DNA of 64,000 nt from JBBRVW01 sp963784645 (GCA_963784645.1 CAWARY010000005.1:434001-498000); one strand, 5' to 3'; positions 47,992 to 57,064 are shown, numbered from the stretch's first letter. Notes: a model not told the origin generated them from the sequence alone. Made by a program: numbers and translations.

Positions 47992-49386
47992 GTGGGCGAC
48001 GCGGCACCGGTGGTCCTGGCCGCGGTGGCGACAGCCGCCGTCGCGCTCCTGGCCCTCGCGGCCTGGCGCGCCGGCCGCACCCGCCGGATCGACCTGGACC
48101 GTCGCGAGCAGCGGGTCTCCGCCCGGGAGGAGCGGTTGGACGAGCGTGGCCGCGGGCTGGACCAGCGGGCGGTCGACCTCGCCGACCGGGAGGCGCGACT
48201 CGTAGGACGCAGCCAGGACCTCGACCGGCTGACCGGCGAGCGACGGACCGCGCTCGAGGCGGTCGCCGGTCTGTCCGCCGCCGACGCCCGCGCCCAGCTG
48301 GTGGCCTCGGTCGAGGCCGAGGCCCGGCGGGCGGCGGCCCTCACCGTGCGCGAGGTCGAGCGAGCCGCACGGGAGGAGGGCGACCGGCGCGCCCGCGAGG
48401 TGGTGGTCGGTGCCGTCCAGCGGGTCGCCTCCTCGCAGACCGCCGAGTCGGTGGTCGCCCCCGTCGCGTTGCTCGGTGAGGACATCAAGGGCCGGATCAT
48501 CGGTCGCGAGGGACGCAACATCCGCACCTTCGAGTCGGTCACCGGCACCAACCTCATCGTCGACGAGACCCCGGACGCAGTCCTGGTCTCCTGCTTCGAC
48601 CCGGTCCGACGCGAGGCTGCCCGGGCCACCCTCGAGGCCCTGGTCCTGGACGGCCGGATCCACCCGCAGCGCATCGAGGACGCCTACCGGCAGGCCTGCA
48701 CGGAGGTCGAGGCGCGCTGCCAGCGCGCGGCCGAGGACGCCTTGCTCGAGGTGGGCATCACCGACCTGCACCCGGAGCTCGTGCGGCACCTCGGGCTGCT
48801 GCGGTTCCGCACGTCCTACGGGCAGAACGTGCTCGCGCATGTCGTCGAGACCGCGCAGCTGGCCGGTCTGATGGCGGCCGAGCTGGGCGCGGACCCGGCG
48901 CAGCTGCGGCGGTGCGGCCTGCTGCACGACATCGGGAAGGCCATGACCCACGAGGCCGACGGCTCGCACGCCGCCGTCGGTGCCGAGCTGGCCCGGCGCT
49001 GCGGCGAGCACGAGGACGTCGTCCACGCGATCGAGGCGCACCACGGCGAGGTGACGCCTCGGACGGTGGAGGCGCTGCTGACCCAGGCGGCGGACGCCGT
49101 CAGCGGCAGCCGTCCGGGCGCCCGCCGCGAGCCCCTCGAGTCCTACGTCACCCGGATGCACCGGCTCGAGGAGATCGCCGGGTCCTACCCCGGCGTGGAG
49201 CGCGCGTTCGCGATGCAGGCCGGCCGCGACCTGCGGGTCATGGTGCTGCCCGACGTCGTCGACGACGTCCAGGCCCAGGTGCTGGCCCGGGAGATCGCCA
49301 AGCAGATCGAGCACGACCTCACCTACCCGGGGCAGGTCAAGGTGACGGTGGTGCGGGAGTCGCGCGCCACCGAGGTGGCGCACTGA
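47992..49386 (+). CDS. rny: Ribonuclease Y
   Basis: The 464-residue membrane-anchored endoribonuclease starts VGDAAPVVLAAVATAAVALL, an N-terminal helix. A coiled coil rich in Arg and Glu (about 35-150), a KH domain (LGEDIKGRIIGREGRNIRTF) and an HD domain (CGLLHDIGKAMTHEADGSHA with the His-Asp pair) follow. The length is slightly short of the 510-520 usual for Firmicutes, mainly in the coiled coil. GGAGGAGG six bases upstream fixes GTG 47992. RNase J is also present (4341). Confidence 0.93.
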   Translation: MGDAAPVVLAAVATAAVALLALAAWRAGRTRRIDLDRREQRVSAREERLDERGRGLDQRAVDLADREARLVGRSQDLDRLTGERRTALEAVAGLSAADARAQLVASVEAEARRAAALTVREVERAAREEGDRRAREVVVGAVQRVASSQTAESVVAPVALLGEDIKGRIIGREGRNIRTFESVTGTNLIVDETPDAVLVSCFDPVRREAARATLEALVLDGRIHPQRIEDAYRQACTEVEARCQRAAEDALLEVGITDLHPELVRHLGLLRFRTSYGQNVLAHVVETAQLAGLMAAELGADPAQLRRCGLLHDIGKAMTHEADGSHAAVGAELARRCGEHEDVVHAIEAHHGEVTPRTVEALLTQAADAVSGSRPGARREPLESYVTRMHRLEEIAGSYPGVERAFAMQAGRDLRVMVLPDVVDDVQAQVLAREIAKQIEHDLTYPGQVKVTVVRESRATEVAH

Positions 49387-49400
49387 CCGAGTCCGCGTCG

Positions 49401-49406
49401 TAGGGT
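49401..49406 (+). promoter_or_regulatory. -10-like box TAGGGT for the small ORF
   Basis: TAGGGT ends six bases before GTG 49413, the same spacing as for dapA, thyA and ftsK. Confidence 0.5.
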
Positions 49407-49412
49407 CGCGCG

Positions 49413-49553
49413 GTGAGCAGCCCCTGGCGAGACTGGAAGTCGGTTGCCGGTCGCGCGCTGCGGATCGCGGTCCGTCAGGCGCCGAAGGTCCTGCGCGAGA
49501 CGCGGGCCGCAGGCTCCGGCGGGGCGGGGCAGCCCGGTCGAGAGGTGCGCTGA
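49413..49553 (+). CDS. Small basic protein upstream of the PemK-like gene
   Basis: The 46-residue product MSSPWRDWKSVAGRALRIAV continues RQAPKVLRETRAAGSGGAG and ends in Arg. It has amphipathic helix character and a strong positive charge. A TAGGGT box six bases upstream predicts a leaderless transcript, which supports it as a real gene. It ends 8 bp before the PemK-like start. It could be a partner or antitoxin, but no motif shows this. Confidence 0.55.
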   Translation: MSSPWRDWKSVAGRALRIAVRQAPKVLRETRAAGSGGAGQPGREVR

Positions 49554-49561
49554 CCGACGAC

Positions 49562-49987
49562 GTGCTCCCGCGTCCGACCGGCACGTCGACCGCGACCGTG
49601 CGGCCGCCCGGCGCCCCGGCCGGCCGGCACCTCGAGTACGCACCCCACCTCGACGGCGCCGCCGACCCCGGCGAGGTCGTGTGGACCTGGGTGCCCTTCG
49701 AGGAGGACGCCTCCCAGGGGAAGGACCGGCCGGTGCTCGTCGTCGGACGGGACGCCCGCACGCTGCTGGGACTGATGCTCTCCAGCCAGGCCTACCACCA
49801 GGGCGACCGCGACTGGCTGCCGATCGGCCCCGGCGCCTGGGACGACGAGCGCCGGCCGAGCTGGGTCCGGCTGGACCGCGTGCTCGACGTCCCGGAGGAC
49901 GGCATCCGCCGCGAGGGAGCAGTGCTCGACCGTGACCGCTTCGACCAGGTGGCCACCCGGCTGCGCAGCCAGCACGGCTGGCGCTGA
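49562..49987 (+). CDS. PemK/MazF-like growth inhibitor family protein
   Basis: The 141-residue protein has the PemK/CcdB-like beta core: GEVVWTWVPFEEDASQGKDR, then PVLVVGRDARTLLGLMLSSQ, and WVRLDRVLDVPEDGIRREGA near the end. An N-terminal extension of about 35 residues is added. It is probably an RNA-interferase-fold protein. Whether it is toxic is unknown, since many actinobacterial single-copy members lack a clear antitoxin. It is preceded by the small basic ORF. Confidence 0.75.
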   Translation: MLPRPTGTSTATVRPPGAPAGRHLEYAPHLDGAADPGEVVWTWVPFEEDASQGKDRPVLVVGRDARTLLGLMLSSQAYHQGDRDWLPIGPGAWDDERRPSWVRLDRVLDVPEDGIRREGAVLDRDRFDQVATRLRSQHGWR

Positions 49988-50002
49988 CGTGCGCCGGGCG
50001 GA

Positions 50003-51406
50003 TCAGTCGGCGCGATAGCCGAAGAAGCCGCGCCTCTTCACCAGCTCGGCCACCTCGGCCGGCACCCGCGACTCCCACCCGGCGTCGCCGGAGGAGATCT
50101 GCTGGAGGACGTCCCGGCTGAGGATGGGCAGGAAGTCGGGCTTGTAGTTGTCGAGGTCGACGAAGCTGCCGCGGCGCGCGAGGTAGTCGTAGAGCGGCTG
50201 CAGCTCCTCGCCGACGGCCAGGTTCTTGATCGTGGTCACCTGGCCGTCGCGCAGCATCGGGTAGACGAACAGCCGCAGGTCGTTCTTGAACAGTCGGCCG
50301 AACGCCTCGAGGATGCCGCCGGGCAGGTCGGCGTGGCTGGTCTCGTCGAACTGGTCGATCAGGCTCGGGACGCCCATGACCATGCCGATACGCCCGTCGG
50401 TCCGCCAGGCGAGGTACGCCGCCAGCCGGTGGTAGGCGTCGTAGTCGGAGATGAGCACGGTCATGCCGCACGCGGCGAGCAGGTCGGCGCGGGCCAGGAA
50501 GTCGCGGCGGTCGACCTTGTCGCCGCCGCTGCCCGCCATCAGGTTCGCCATGGTCAGCTCGGTGAGGACGAGGACCTCGCGACCGGCCACGGCCGGGTCG
50601 GCCTCGAACTTCTCGCGGGCGCACTCGAGCATGTCGATGTTGACGACGGTCGGCGGTCGGAAGCTGCCGCGCTCGACCAGGATCGCCTTCTTGCGCAGCA
50701 CCTCGCTGGGCTGCAGCACCTGCCGGTCGGGCCCGAACATCGCCGCCCCGGACAGGCCGAGCTGCACCAGCTTCAGCGCCATCACCCGGTTGTCGACCGA
50801 GCGGAACTCGATGCCGTCGAGCTGGATCATGTCGATCTCGATGCGCCCGGTCGTCAGCCGGTCGAGCAGGCTCTCGAGCAGCGCCTCGGGCTCGTGGTGG
50901 TGGAAGAACGCGCCGTGCAGCAGGTTCACGCCGACGACGCCCAGCGCCTCCTGCTGCAGCGACGCCTCGGCGTCGAGCATCCGCACGTGCAGGATGATCT
51001 GGCTGGCCTCGTCGCGCTGGTGCGACTGGAACTTCACGCCCATCCAGCCGTGGCACTCGTTGCCGCCCTGGTAGCTGCGGGCCACAACGGTGTCGGCGAA
51101 GGCGAAGAACGCGTTGTCGTCGCCCCGCTGGTCGTCGAGGCGCTCCAGGTTCAGCTCGTACTCGTGGTCGAGCATGGCCTGCAACCGGCCCATGGACACG
51201 TAGCGGTCGGACTTGCCGTAGACGGCGTCGCTGACGGCCATGTCGTACGCCGAGATGGTCTTGGCCACCGTGCCGGCTGCGCCGCCCGCCCGGAAGAACC
51301 ACCGGGCGACCTCCTGGCCGGCGCCGATCTCGGCGAGGGTGCCGTACCAGCGCGGGTCCAGGTTGATCCGCAACGCCTTCTGCAGGGTGTCGCCAGCAGC
51401 TTCCAT
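50003..51406 (-). CDS. Conserved protein of unknown function opposite miaB
   Basis: The 467-residue protein begins MEAAGDTLQKALRINLDPRW. Its motifs are ARWFFRAGGAAGTVAKTISA, DMAVSDAVYGKSDRYVSMGR, NECHGWMGVKFQSHQRDEAS and NLLHGAFFHHHEPEALLESL. There are also QLDGIEFRSVDNRVMALKLV and VVNIDMLECAREKFE near the middle. I recognise it as a widespread conserved sequence but cannot give a verified function. It has no signal peptide, no membrane helix and no clear nucleotide-binding motif. The His-rich and Cys-His motifs hint at a metal site. Start ATG 51406; divergent from miaB. Confidence 0.8.
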   Translation of the reverse strand: MEAAGDTLQKALRINLDPRWYGTLAEIGAGQEVARWFFRAGGAAGTVAKTISAYDMAVSDAVYGKSDRYVSMGRLQAMLDHEYELNLERLDDQRGDDNAFFAFADTVVARSYQGGNECHGWMGVKFQSHQRDEASQIILHVRMLDAEASLQQEALGVVGVNLLHGAFFHHHEPEALLESLLDRLTTGRIEIDMIQLDGIEFRSVDNRVMALKLVQLGLSGAAMFGPDRQVLQPSEVLRKKAILVERGSFRPPTVVNIDMLECAREKFEADPAVAGREVLVLTELTMANLMAGSGGDKVDRRDFLARADLLAACGMTVLISDYDAYHRLAAYLAWRTDGRIGMVMGVPSLIDQFDETSHADLPGGILEAFGRLFKNDLRLFVYPMLRDGQVTTIKNLAVGEELQPLYDYLARRGSFVDLDNYKPDFLPILSRDVLQQISSGDAGWESRVPAEVAELVKRRGFFGYRAD

Positions 51407-51505
51407 CGGCGCCTCGTCCCCTCGGCGGCAGCACGGGCCGGTCGTTCGAGAGCGTACGACAGGTGGGACCGCCCGAGCGGTTCGTCGCCTACGCTGGACG
51501 GCGCC

Positions 51506-53020
51506 ATGAGCCCCACCACCGACCCGCCCCGGACCTACGAGGTCCGCACCTACGGCTGCCAGATGAACGTGCACGACTCGGAGCGCCTCTCCGGCCTGCT
51601 CGAGGCGGCCGGCTACGTGCGGGCCGAGCGCGGCGCTGCCGCCGGTCGCGACGACCGGCCGCCGGCCGACGTCGTCGTGTTCAACACGTGCGCGGTGCGG
51701 GAGAACGCCGACAACAAGCTGTACGGCAACCTCGGCCACCTCGCACCGGTGAAGAAGGCCAACCCGGGGATGCAGATCGCCGTCGGTGGCTGCCTCGCCC
51801 AGAAGGACAAGGGCGAGATCACCCGGCGTGCCCCGTGGGTCGACGTCGTCTTCGGCACCCACAACATCGGGTCCCTGCCGGCGCTGCTCGAGCGGGCCCG
51901 GCACAACGACGAGGCGCAGGTCGAGATCGTCGAGTCGCTCGAGGTGTTCCCCTCGACCCTGCCGACGCGGCGCGAGTCGCCGTACGCCGCGTGGGTGTCG
52001 ATCAGCGTCGGGTGCAACAACACCTGCACGTTCTGCATCGTGCCGTCGCTGCGCGGCACCGAGAAGGACCGCCGCCCCGGCGACGTGCTGGCCGAGGTGC
52101 AGGCGCTGGTCGCCGAGGGCGTCCTCGAGGTGACGCTGCTCGGGCAGAACGTCAACTCCTACGGAGTGGAGTTCGGCGACCGGCAAGCGTTCGGCAAGCT
52201 GTTGCGGGCCTGCGGGGACGTCGACGGCCTCGAGCGGGTGCGTTTCACCTCGCCGCACCCCAAGGACTTCACCGACGACGTGATCGCGGCGATGGCCGAG
52301 ACCCCGAACGTCATGCCCTCGTTGCACATGCCGCTGCAGAGCGGATCGGACGTCGTGCTCAAGGCGATGCGCCGGTCGTACCGGCGGGACCGCTACCTCG
52401 GGATCATCGAGCGGGTCCGGGCCGCCATGCCGGACGCCGCGATCACCACCGACATCATCGTCGGGTTCCCCGGCGAGACCGAGGCCGACTTCGTCCAGAC
52501 CCTGGAGGTGGTGCGGGCGGCGCGGTTCGCCGGCGCGTTCACGTTCCAGTACTCCAAGCGGCCCGGCACCCCGGCCGCAGAGCTTTCCGACCAGGTGCCC
52601 AAGGCAGTCGTCCAGGAGCGCTACGAGCGGCTGCTCGCCCTGCAGGAGCAGGTGTCGTGGGACGAGAACCAGCGCCAGGTCGGCCGCACCCTCGACGTGC
52701 TCGTCGCCGAGGGCGAGGGCCGCAAGGACGGCGCCACCCACCGGCTCTCGGGCCGTGCCCCGGACAACCGGCTGGTGCACTTCGCGGTTCCCCCGGGCGT
52801 CGGCGCGCCACGGCCGGGCGACGTCGCCACTGTCGACGTGACCTACGCCGCGCCGCACCACCTGGTCGCCGACGGCACGTTCGGCGGCGTCCGCCGGACC
52901 CGGGCCGGCGACGCGTGGGACACCCGCCAGGGGGTCGCCCCGGCCGCCGCGGACGTGCTGCTCGGCATGCCCAGCTTCGGCGCGCCCTCGGTGCCGGCCC
53001 CCGCCGTCGGCTGCGGCTGA
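51506..53020 (+). CDS. miaB: tRNA-2-methylthio-N6-dimethylallyladenosine synthase
   Basis: The 504-residue radical-SAM enzyme methylthiolates position 37 of tRNAs after MiaA. The first-cluster cysteines are in TYGCQMNVHDSERL, VFNTCAVRENADNKL and AVGGCLAQKDKG. The radical-SAM CxxxCxxC is VGCNNTCTFCIVPSLRG at about residues 168-184. The TRAM domain and a Pro/Ala-rich tail complete the protein. A TACGCT box lies ten bases before ATG 51506. It forms a miaB, dioxygenase-like, miaA cluster. Confidence 0.96.
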   Translation: MSPTTDPPRTYEVRTYGCQMNVHDSERLSGLLEAAGYVRAERGAAAGRDDRPPADVVVFNTCAVRENADNKLYGNLGHLAPVKKANPGMQIAVGGCLAQKDKGEITRRAPWVDVVFGTHNIGSLPALLERARHNDEAQVEIVESLEVFPSTLPTRRESPYAAWVSISVGCNNTCTFCIVPSLRGTEKDRRPGDVLAEVQALVAEGVLEVTLLGQNVNSYGVEFGDRQAFGKLLRACGDVDGLERVRFTSPHPKDFTDDVIAAMAETPNVMPSLHMPLQSGSDVVLKAMRRSYRRDRYLGIIERVRAAMPDAAITTDIIVGFPGETEADFVQTLEVVRAARFAGAFTFQYSKRPGTPAAELSDQVPKAVVQERYERLLALQEQVSWDENQRQVGRTLDVLVAEGEGRKDGATHRLSGRAPDNRLVHFAVPPGVGAPRPGDVATVDVTYAAPHHLVADGTFGGVRRTRAGDAWDTRQGVAPAAADVLLGMPSFGAPSVPAPAVGCG

Positions 53021-53033
53021 CCCCGGCCCGGCA

Positions 53034-53735
53034 GTGCTCGTTGCCGCTGCGGTGTGCCCGCACCCGCCGCTGCTGGTGCCGGGCGTCGGTGCCGGCGCGT
53101 CGTTCGAGCTGGACGGGCTGCGTGCCGCGTGCGACGCGGTGGTCGACGACCTGCTGGCGGCCGGCCCCGAGGTCCTCGTGGTCGTGGGTGGCGCCCCGAC
53201 GGTCGGGCCGTTCCCCGAGGGGGCGTGGGGGAGCCTGGCGGGGTACGGCGTGGACGTCCCGGTCGGCACCACGGGCGACGGTGCGGCGACGCTGCCGCTC
53301 TCGCTCACGATCGGGCGGTGGCTGCTGGAGCGCCGCGGTGCCGCCGTCCCCGCGGTCCTGTTCGGGGTCGTCGCCGACGCATCGGTGGAGCGGTGCCGGA
53401 CCCTCGGTGAGGGGCTGGCCGGCCGGGCGGGCCGTGTCGGGATGCTCGTGATGGGCGACGGCAGCGCCCGCCGCAGCGCGAAGGGCCCGGGCCACCTCGA
53501 CCCGGACGCGGAGCCGTTCGACGCCGAGGCCGAGGCCGCGCTGCGCGAGGGCGACCCCGAGGCGCTCGCGGCACTCGACCCGGACCGGGCTGCGCGGCTG
53601 CTCGCCGCCGGCCGCGCGCCGTGGCAGGTGCTGGCCGGGGCGGCGCGGGGCGCCGCCTGGACCGGCGCGGTCACCTGGTCGGGGTCGCCGTACGGCGTGA
53701 CCTACCTGGTCGCAACCTGGCGGCGCGCGGACTGA
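53034..53735 (+). CDS. Class III extradiol dioxygenase-like protein
   Basis: The 233-residue protein begins VLVAAAVCPHPPLLVPGVGA, which has the CPHPP motif at the N-terminus of LigB/class III extradiol dioxygenase-fold proteins. VLVVVGGAPTVGPFPEGAWG and VGMLVMGDGSARRSAKGPGH follow. Such genes sit between miaB and miaA in many Actinobacteria. The catalytic reaction is unproven, and a full set of metal ligands is not obvious. GTG 53034 follows miaB by 13 bp. Confidence 0.82.
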   Translation: MLVAAAVCPHPPLLVPGVGAGASFELDGLRAACDAVVDDLLAAGPEVLVVVGGAPTVGPFPEGAWGSLAGYGVDVPVGTTGDGAATLPLSLTIGRWLLERRGAAVPAVLFGVVADASVERCRTLGEGLAGRAGRVGMLVMGDGSARRSAKGPGHLDPDAEPFDAEAEAALREGDPEALAALDPDRAARLLAAGRAPWQVLAGAARGAAWTGAVTWSGSPYGVTYLVATWRRAD

Positions 53736-53869
53736 CCCAAGCCGACGGAGGCGTCGACGCACCGGCTGGCCCTCGCCCGCCGTCCGGCAGCCCTCAGAGC
53801 GGCCCGGACGGACGCTGCGCCGTCATGAGGCGGCGCCGTCGGTCCCGGGCGCGCCAACCACAACACAGC

Positions 53870-53920
53870 GAAGTGGCCCCGTCCAGGAGCCGGCATTCAG
53901 GCGGTCAGCGGGGCCACTTG
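53870..53920. repeat. Dispersed palindrome, family 2, copy E
   Basis: AAGTGGCCCCG and CGGGGCCACTT are perfect 11-bp arms, and the whole element spans 51 bp like copy D. It lies between the convergent dioxygenase-like and Rv0909-like genes. Confidence 0.75.
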
Positions 53921-53948
53921 CGGCGGTGCCGGCAGACCGGTCGACCGG

Positions 53949-54182
53949 TCAGGTCGTCGGGGGCGTTCCCGGCTTGTCGTCGGGGATGTCGTCGTTGCGG
54001 CCGTCGAGCTTGTCCAGCGCGTCCTTCGCCTTGGCCGTGCCGGACGCGATCCGGTCGTGGTGCTTGCCGCCGGTCTTCTTGTCGGCCATCGAGGCGGCCT
54101 TGTCGATCCCGTCGGCGATCTTGCCGCCGTGCTCGTCGACGGCCTTGGTGGCCTTCTTCTTGAGGTTGTCGAACATGCCCAT
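53949..54182 (-). CDS. Antitoxin-like small protein, Rv0909/MT0933 family
   Basis: The 77-residue highly charged helical protein reads MGMFDNLKKKATKAVDEHGG, then KIADGIDKAASMADKKTGGK and HHDRIASGTAKAKDALDKL, the repeated DK-rich pattern of the MT0933 family. In M. tuberculosis Rv0909 is the antitoxin of Rv0910. No Rv0910-like toxin is next to it. TACGGT on the minus strand ends six bases before ATG 54182 and decides this start over the GTG two codons earlier. Confidence 0.8.
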   Translation of the reverse strand: MGMFDNLKKKATKAVDEHGGKIADGIDKAASMADKKTGGKHHDRIASGTAKAKDALDKLDGRNDDIPDDKPGTPPTT

Positions 54183-54220
54183 GGCCACACCGTAGCCCCG
54201 GTGCGCGAGACTCCCCTGCT

Positions 54221-55156
54221 GTGGCCACCCCAGTCGTCGCCGTCGTGGGCGCCACCGCCGTCGGCAAGAGCGACCTGGGGCTGGCGCTGGCCGGCGCGCT
54301 GGGCGGCGAGGTGGTCAACGCCGACTCGATGCAGCTCTACCGCGGCATGGACATCGGCACCGCGAAGCTCTCCGAGGCCGAGCAGGGTGCGGTGGTCCAC
54401 CACGTCCTCGACGTGTGGGACGTGACCGACGAGGCGAACGTCGCCGACTACCAGCGGATGGCCCGGGCCGCCTTCGCCGCCGTCCGGTCGCGTGGGGCGG
54501 TGCCGGTGCTCGTCGGCGGGTCCGGCCTCTATGTACGGGCTGCCCTCGACCGGCTGGACTTCCCGGGCACCGCACCGGAGGTCCGGGCCAGGCTGGAGGC
54601 CGAGCTGGCCGCCGACGGACCCGGCGCGCTGCACGCCCGACTGGCGGCGGTCGACCCGGCTGCCGCGCTCGCGATCCTGCCGAGCAACGCCCGCCGGGTC
54701 GTCCGCGCGCTCGAGGTGGGGGAGCTGACCGGCCGCCCGTTCACCGCGTCGCTGCCCGAGCACGTCTACGAGGTGCCGGCGGTGCAGATCGGGCTGACGC
54801 TGCCCCGGCCGGTCCTCGACGAGCGGATCGCGCGCCGGGTCGATCGCATGTGGGAGCGCGGGCTCGTCGAGGAGGTGCGCCGGCTGGTCGGGGCCGGCCT
54901 GCGCGACGGCCGTACCGCGAGCCGGGCGCTCGGCTACGCGCAGGTGCTGCGGCACCTCGCGGGGGAGTGGACCGCGGAGCAGGCGCGCGACGAGACCGTG
55001 CGGGCGACCCGCCGGTTCGTCCGCCGGCAGGAGTCCTGGTTCCGCCGCGACCCGCGGATCCGCTGGCTGGACGCGGGCGCCCCCGACCTGCTCGCCGCGG
55101 CACTGGCGATGGTGGTCGAGGGTGGCGACGGGGTGTCCGATTTGTCCCGTTTCTGA
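54221..55156 (+). CDS. miaA: tRNA dimethylallyltransferase
   Basis: The 311-residue enzyme prenylates A37 of tRNAs, the substrate of MiaB. The P-loop GATAVGKSDL is near residue 10. NADSMQLYRGMDIGTAKLSE and VLVGGSGLYVRAALDRLDFP are MiaA signatures, and RRFVRRQESWFRRDPRIRWL is near the end. GTG 54221 lies 38 bp from the divergent antitoxin-like gene. The length is normal. Confidence 0.96.
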   Translation: MATPVVAVVGATAVGKSDLGLALAGALGGEVVNADSMQLYRGMDIGTAKLSEAEQGAVVHHVLDVWDVTDEANVADYQRMARAAFAAVRSRGAVPVLVGGSGLYVRAALDRLDFPGTAPEVRARLEAELAADGPGALHARLAAVDPAAALAILPSNARRVVRALEVGELTGRPFTASLPEHVYEVPAVQIGLTLPRPVLDERIARRVDRMWERGLVEEVRRLVGAGLRDGRTASRALGYAQVLRHLAGEWTAEQARDETVRATRRFVRRQESWFRRDPRIRWLDAGAPDLLAAALAMVVEGGDGVSDLSRF

Positions 55157-55168
55157 CAGGATGCCGGG

Positions 55169-57022
55169 ATGACCTCAGCCCCCAGCACCCGGGTGCGCCC
55201 GGCCGCCCTCGCTGCCGCCGTCGCCGCCGCCCTCGCCGTCCCGGCCGGACTGCTCGCGAGCCCGGCACCTGCCGGGGCTGCCGACTCGGCTGCCCGGGCT
55301 TCGGGGCGGACCACGGCCAAGCACGCGACCGCCGTCGGGCGCGGTGGTGCCGTGTCGACCGTCGACCCCGAGGCGACCCGAGCCGGCCTGCGCGTGCTCC
55401 GCGATGGCGGCAACGCGGTCGACGCCGCAGTCGCGGCCGCGGCGACGCTGGGCGTCACCGAGCCGTACTCCACCGGCATCGGTGGCGGCGGCTTCTTCGT
55501 GTACTACGACGCGAGGGCCAAGAAGGTCCGCACCATCGACGGCCGCGAGACGGCTCCGATGTCGACCAGCGCCGACACCTACCGCGGTCTCACCTTCGAC
55601 GAGGCGGTCACCAGCGGCCTCTCGGTCGGGGTGCCCGGCACGCCGCGCACGTGGGCGACGGCACTGCGCCGCTGGGGCACCCGCAGCCTCGGCCAAGCCC
55701 TCGCACCCGCCAGCCGGGTCGCCCGGCGCGGTTTCGTCGTCGACCAGACCTTCCGGGACCAGACGGCCTCGAACGAGGCCCGGTTCCGCGACATCACGCC
55801 GACCAGCACGCTCTTCCTGCCCGCTGGGCAGCTGCCCGTCGTCGGATCGGTGTTCCGCAACCCCGAGCTGGCCGACACCTACGACACCCTGGGCCGCAAG
55901 GGCGTGGACTGGCTCTACGACGGTGGCCTCGGCCGCGAGATCGTGCGGACCGTCCAGGCCCCGCCCAAGGACCCGGCGGCCAGCCGCACCGTCCGCCCCG
56001 GCCGGATGACGGGCGCCGACCTGGCCCGCTACACCGCGCCGCGACGCCAGTCGACGAGCGTGCGGTACCGGGGCCTGAAGGTGTGGGGGATGGCCCCGCC
56101 GTCCAGTGGTGGCTCGACGATCGGCGAGGCTCTCAACGTGCTCGAGAACGTCGACCTCGGAGCCACCTACCGCGCCGATCCCGCCACGGCGTTGCACGAC
56201 TACCTCGAGGCCAGCGCGATCGCGTTCGCCGACCGAGGGACGTACGTCGGCGCGCCGCGGGCGATGAGCCCGGGCGTGCTCGGCGAGATCCTGTCGCAGG
56301 GATTCGCGGACGAGCGGTTCTGCGCACTGGACCAGGCCAGGGCCGCGGCCAAGCCGGTGCCGGCCGGATCGCCGGACGGCTCCTACGCGACCAGCTGCGA
56401 CGTCAGCCCGGGCACCGCTTCCGCGACAGGCGACCACGAGGGCCTCTCGACCTCGCACCTCACGGTGGTCGACCGCTGGGGCAACGTCGTCACCTACACG
56501 CTGACCATCGAGCAGACGGGCGGCAGCGCCCTGACGGTCCCCGGACGCGGGTTCCTGCTCAACAACGAGCTCACCGACTTCGACCTGGCGCCCACGTCGC
56601 CCGACGCGCCGAACGCCCCCGGCGGCGGCAAGCGTCCGCGGTCGTCGATGTCGCCGACCATCGTCACGGACCCGTCGCAGCACGACCGACCGGTCCTCGC
56701 CGCCGGTTCGCCCGGCGGCTCCACGATCATCACGACCGTCCTGCAGGTGCTGCTGAACAAGCTCGACTTCGGGATGTCGCTGCCGCAGGCGGTGGCCGCT
56801 CCCCGGGCCAGCCAGCGCAACACCAAGGACGTGCAGGCGGAGCCCGGCTTCGACCGCACCGGCCTGGCGGCGTACGGGCACACGTTCGTCGACCCTCCGG
56901 CGCCCGGCGAGATCGGCGCCGTGACGGCTGTCGCGCTCCGGCGCGGTGGCCGCCTCGTGGCCGTAGCGGAGCCGACGCGCCGAGGCGGCGGAGACGCGCG
57001 GGTGGTCCGACCGCACCGCTGA
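55169..57022 (+). CDS. ggt: Gamma-glutamyltransferase
   Basis: The 617-residue exported enzyme has a signal peptide (VRPAALAAAVAAALAVPAGL, cleavage after an Ala-x-Ala near residue 37). It is a self-processing Ntn-hydrolase. GGNAVDAAVAAAATLGVTEP is in the large subunit, and the nucleophile Thr is in EGLSTSHLTVVDRWGN near residue 430. FLLNNELTDFDLAP and SSMSPTIVTD are the small-subunit substrate motifs. It transfers gamma-glutamyl groups from glutathione-like compounds; in mycothiol-using Actinobacteria the substrates may differ. Confidence 0.95.
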   Translation: MTSAPSTRVRPAALAAAVAAALAVPAGLLASPAPAGAADSAARASGRTTAKHATAVGRGGAVSTVDPEATRAGLRVLRDGGNAVDAAVAAAATLGVTEPYSTGIGGGGFFVYYDARAKKVRTIDGRETAPMSTSADTYRGLTFDEAVTSGLSVGVPGTPRTWATALRRWGTRSLGQALAPASRVARRGFVVDQTFRDQTASNEARFRDITPTSTLFLPAGQLPVVGSVFRNPELADTYDTLGRKGVDWLYDGGLGREIVRTVQAPPKDPAASRTVRPGRMTGADLARYTAPRRQSTSVRYRGLKVWGMAPPSSGGSTIGEALNVLENVDLGATYRADPATALHDYLEASAIAFADRGTYVGAPRAMSPGVLGEILSQGFADERFCALDQARAAAKPVPAGSPDGSYATSCDVSPGTASATGDHEGLSTSHLTVVDRWGNVVTYTLTIEQTGGSALTVPGRGFLLNNELTDFDLAPTSPDAPNAPGGGKRPRSSMSPTIVTDPSQHDRPVLAAGSPGGSTIITTVLQVLLNKLDFGMSLPQAVAAPRASQRNTKDVQAEPGFDRTGLAAYGHTFVDPPAPGEIGAVTAVALRRGGRLVAVAEPTRRGGGDARVVRPHR

Positions 57023-57064
57023 GACGACGTCGCCGTCCTCGCCACGCGGGCGCCAGTTGGCCCG

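Noticed and set aside
53949..54182. A complete toxin-antitoxin pair at the Rv0909-like gene
   Set aside because: No Rv0910-like or other toxin gene is adjacent. The neighbours are the dioxygenase-like gene and miaA.
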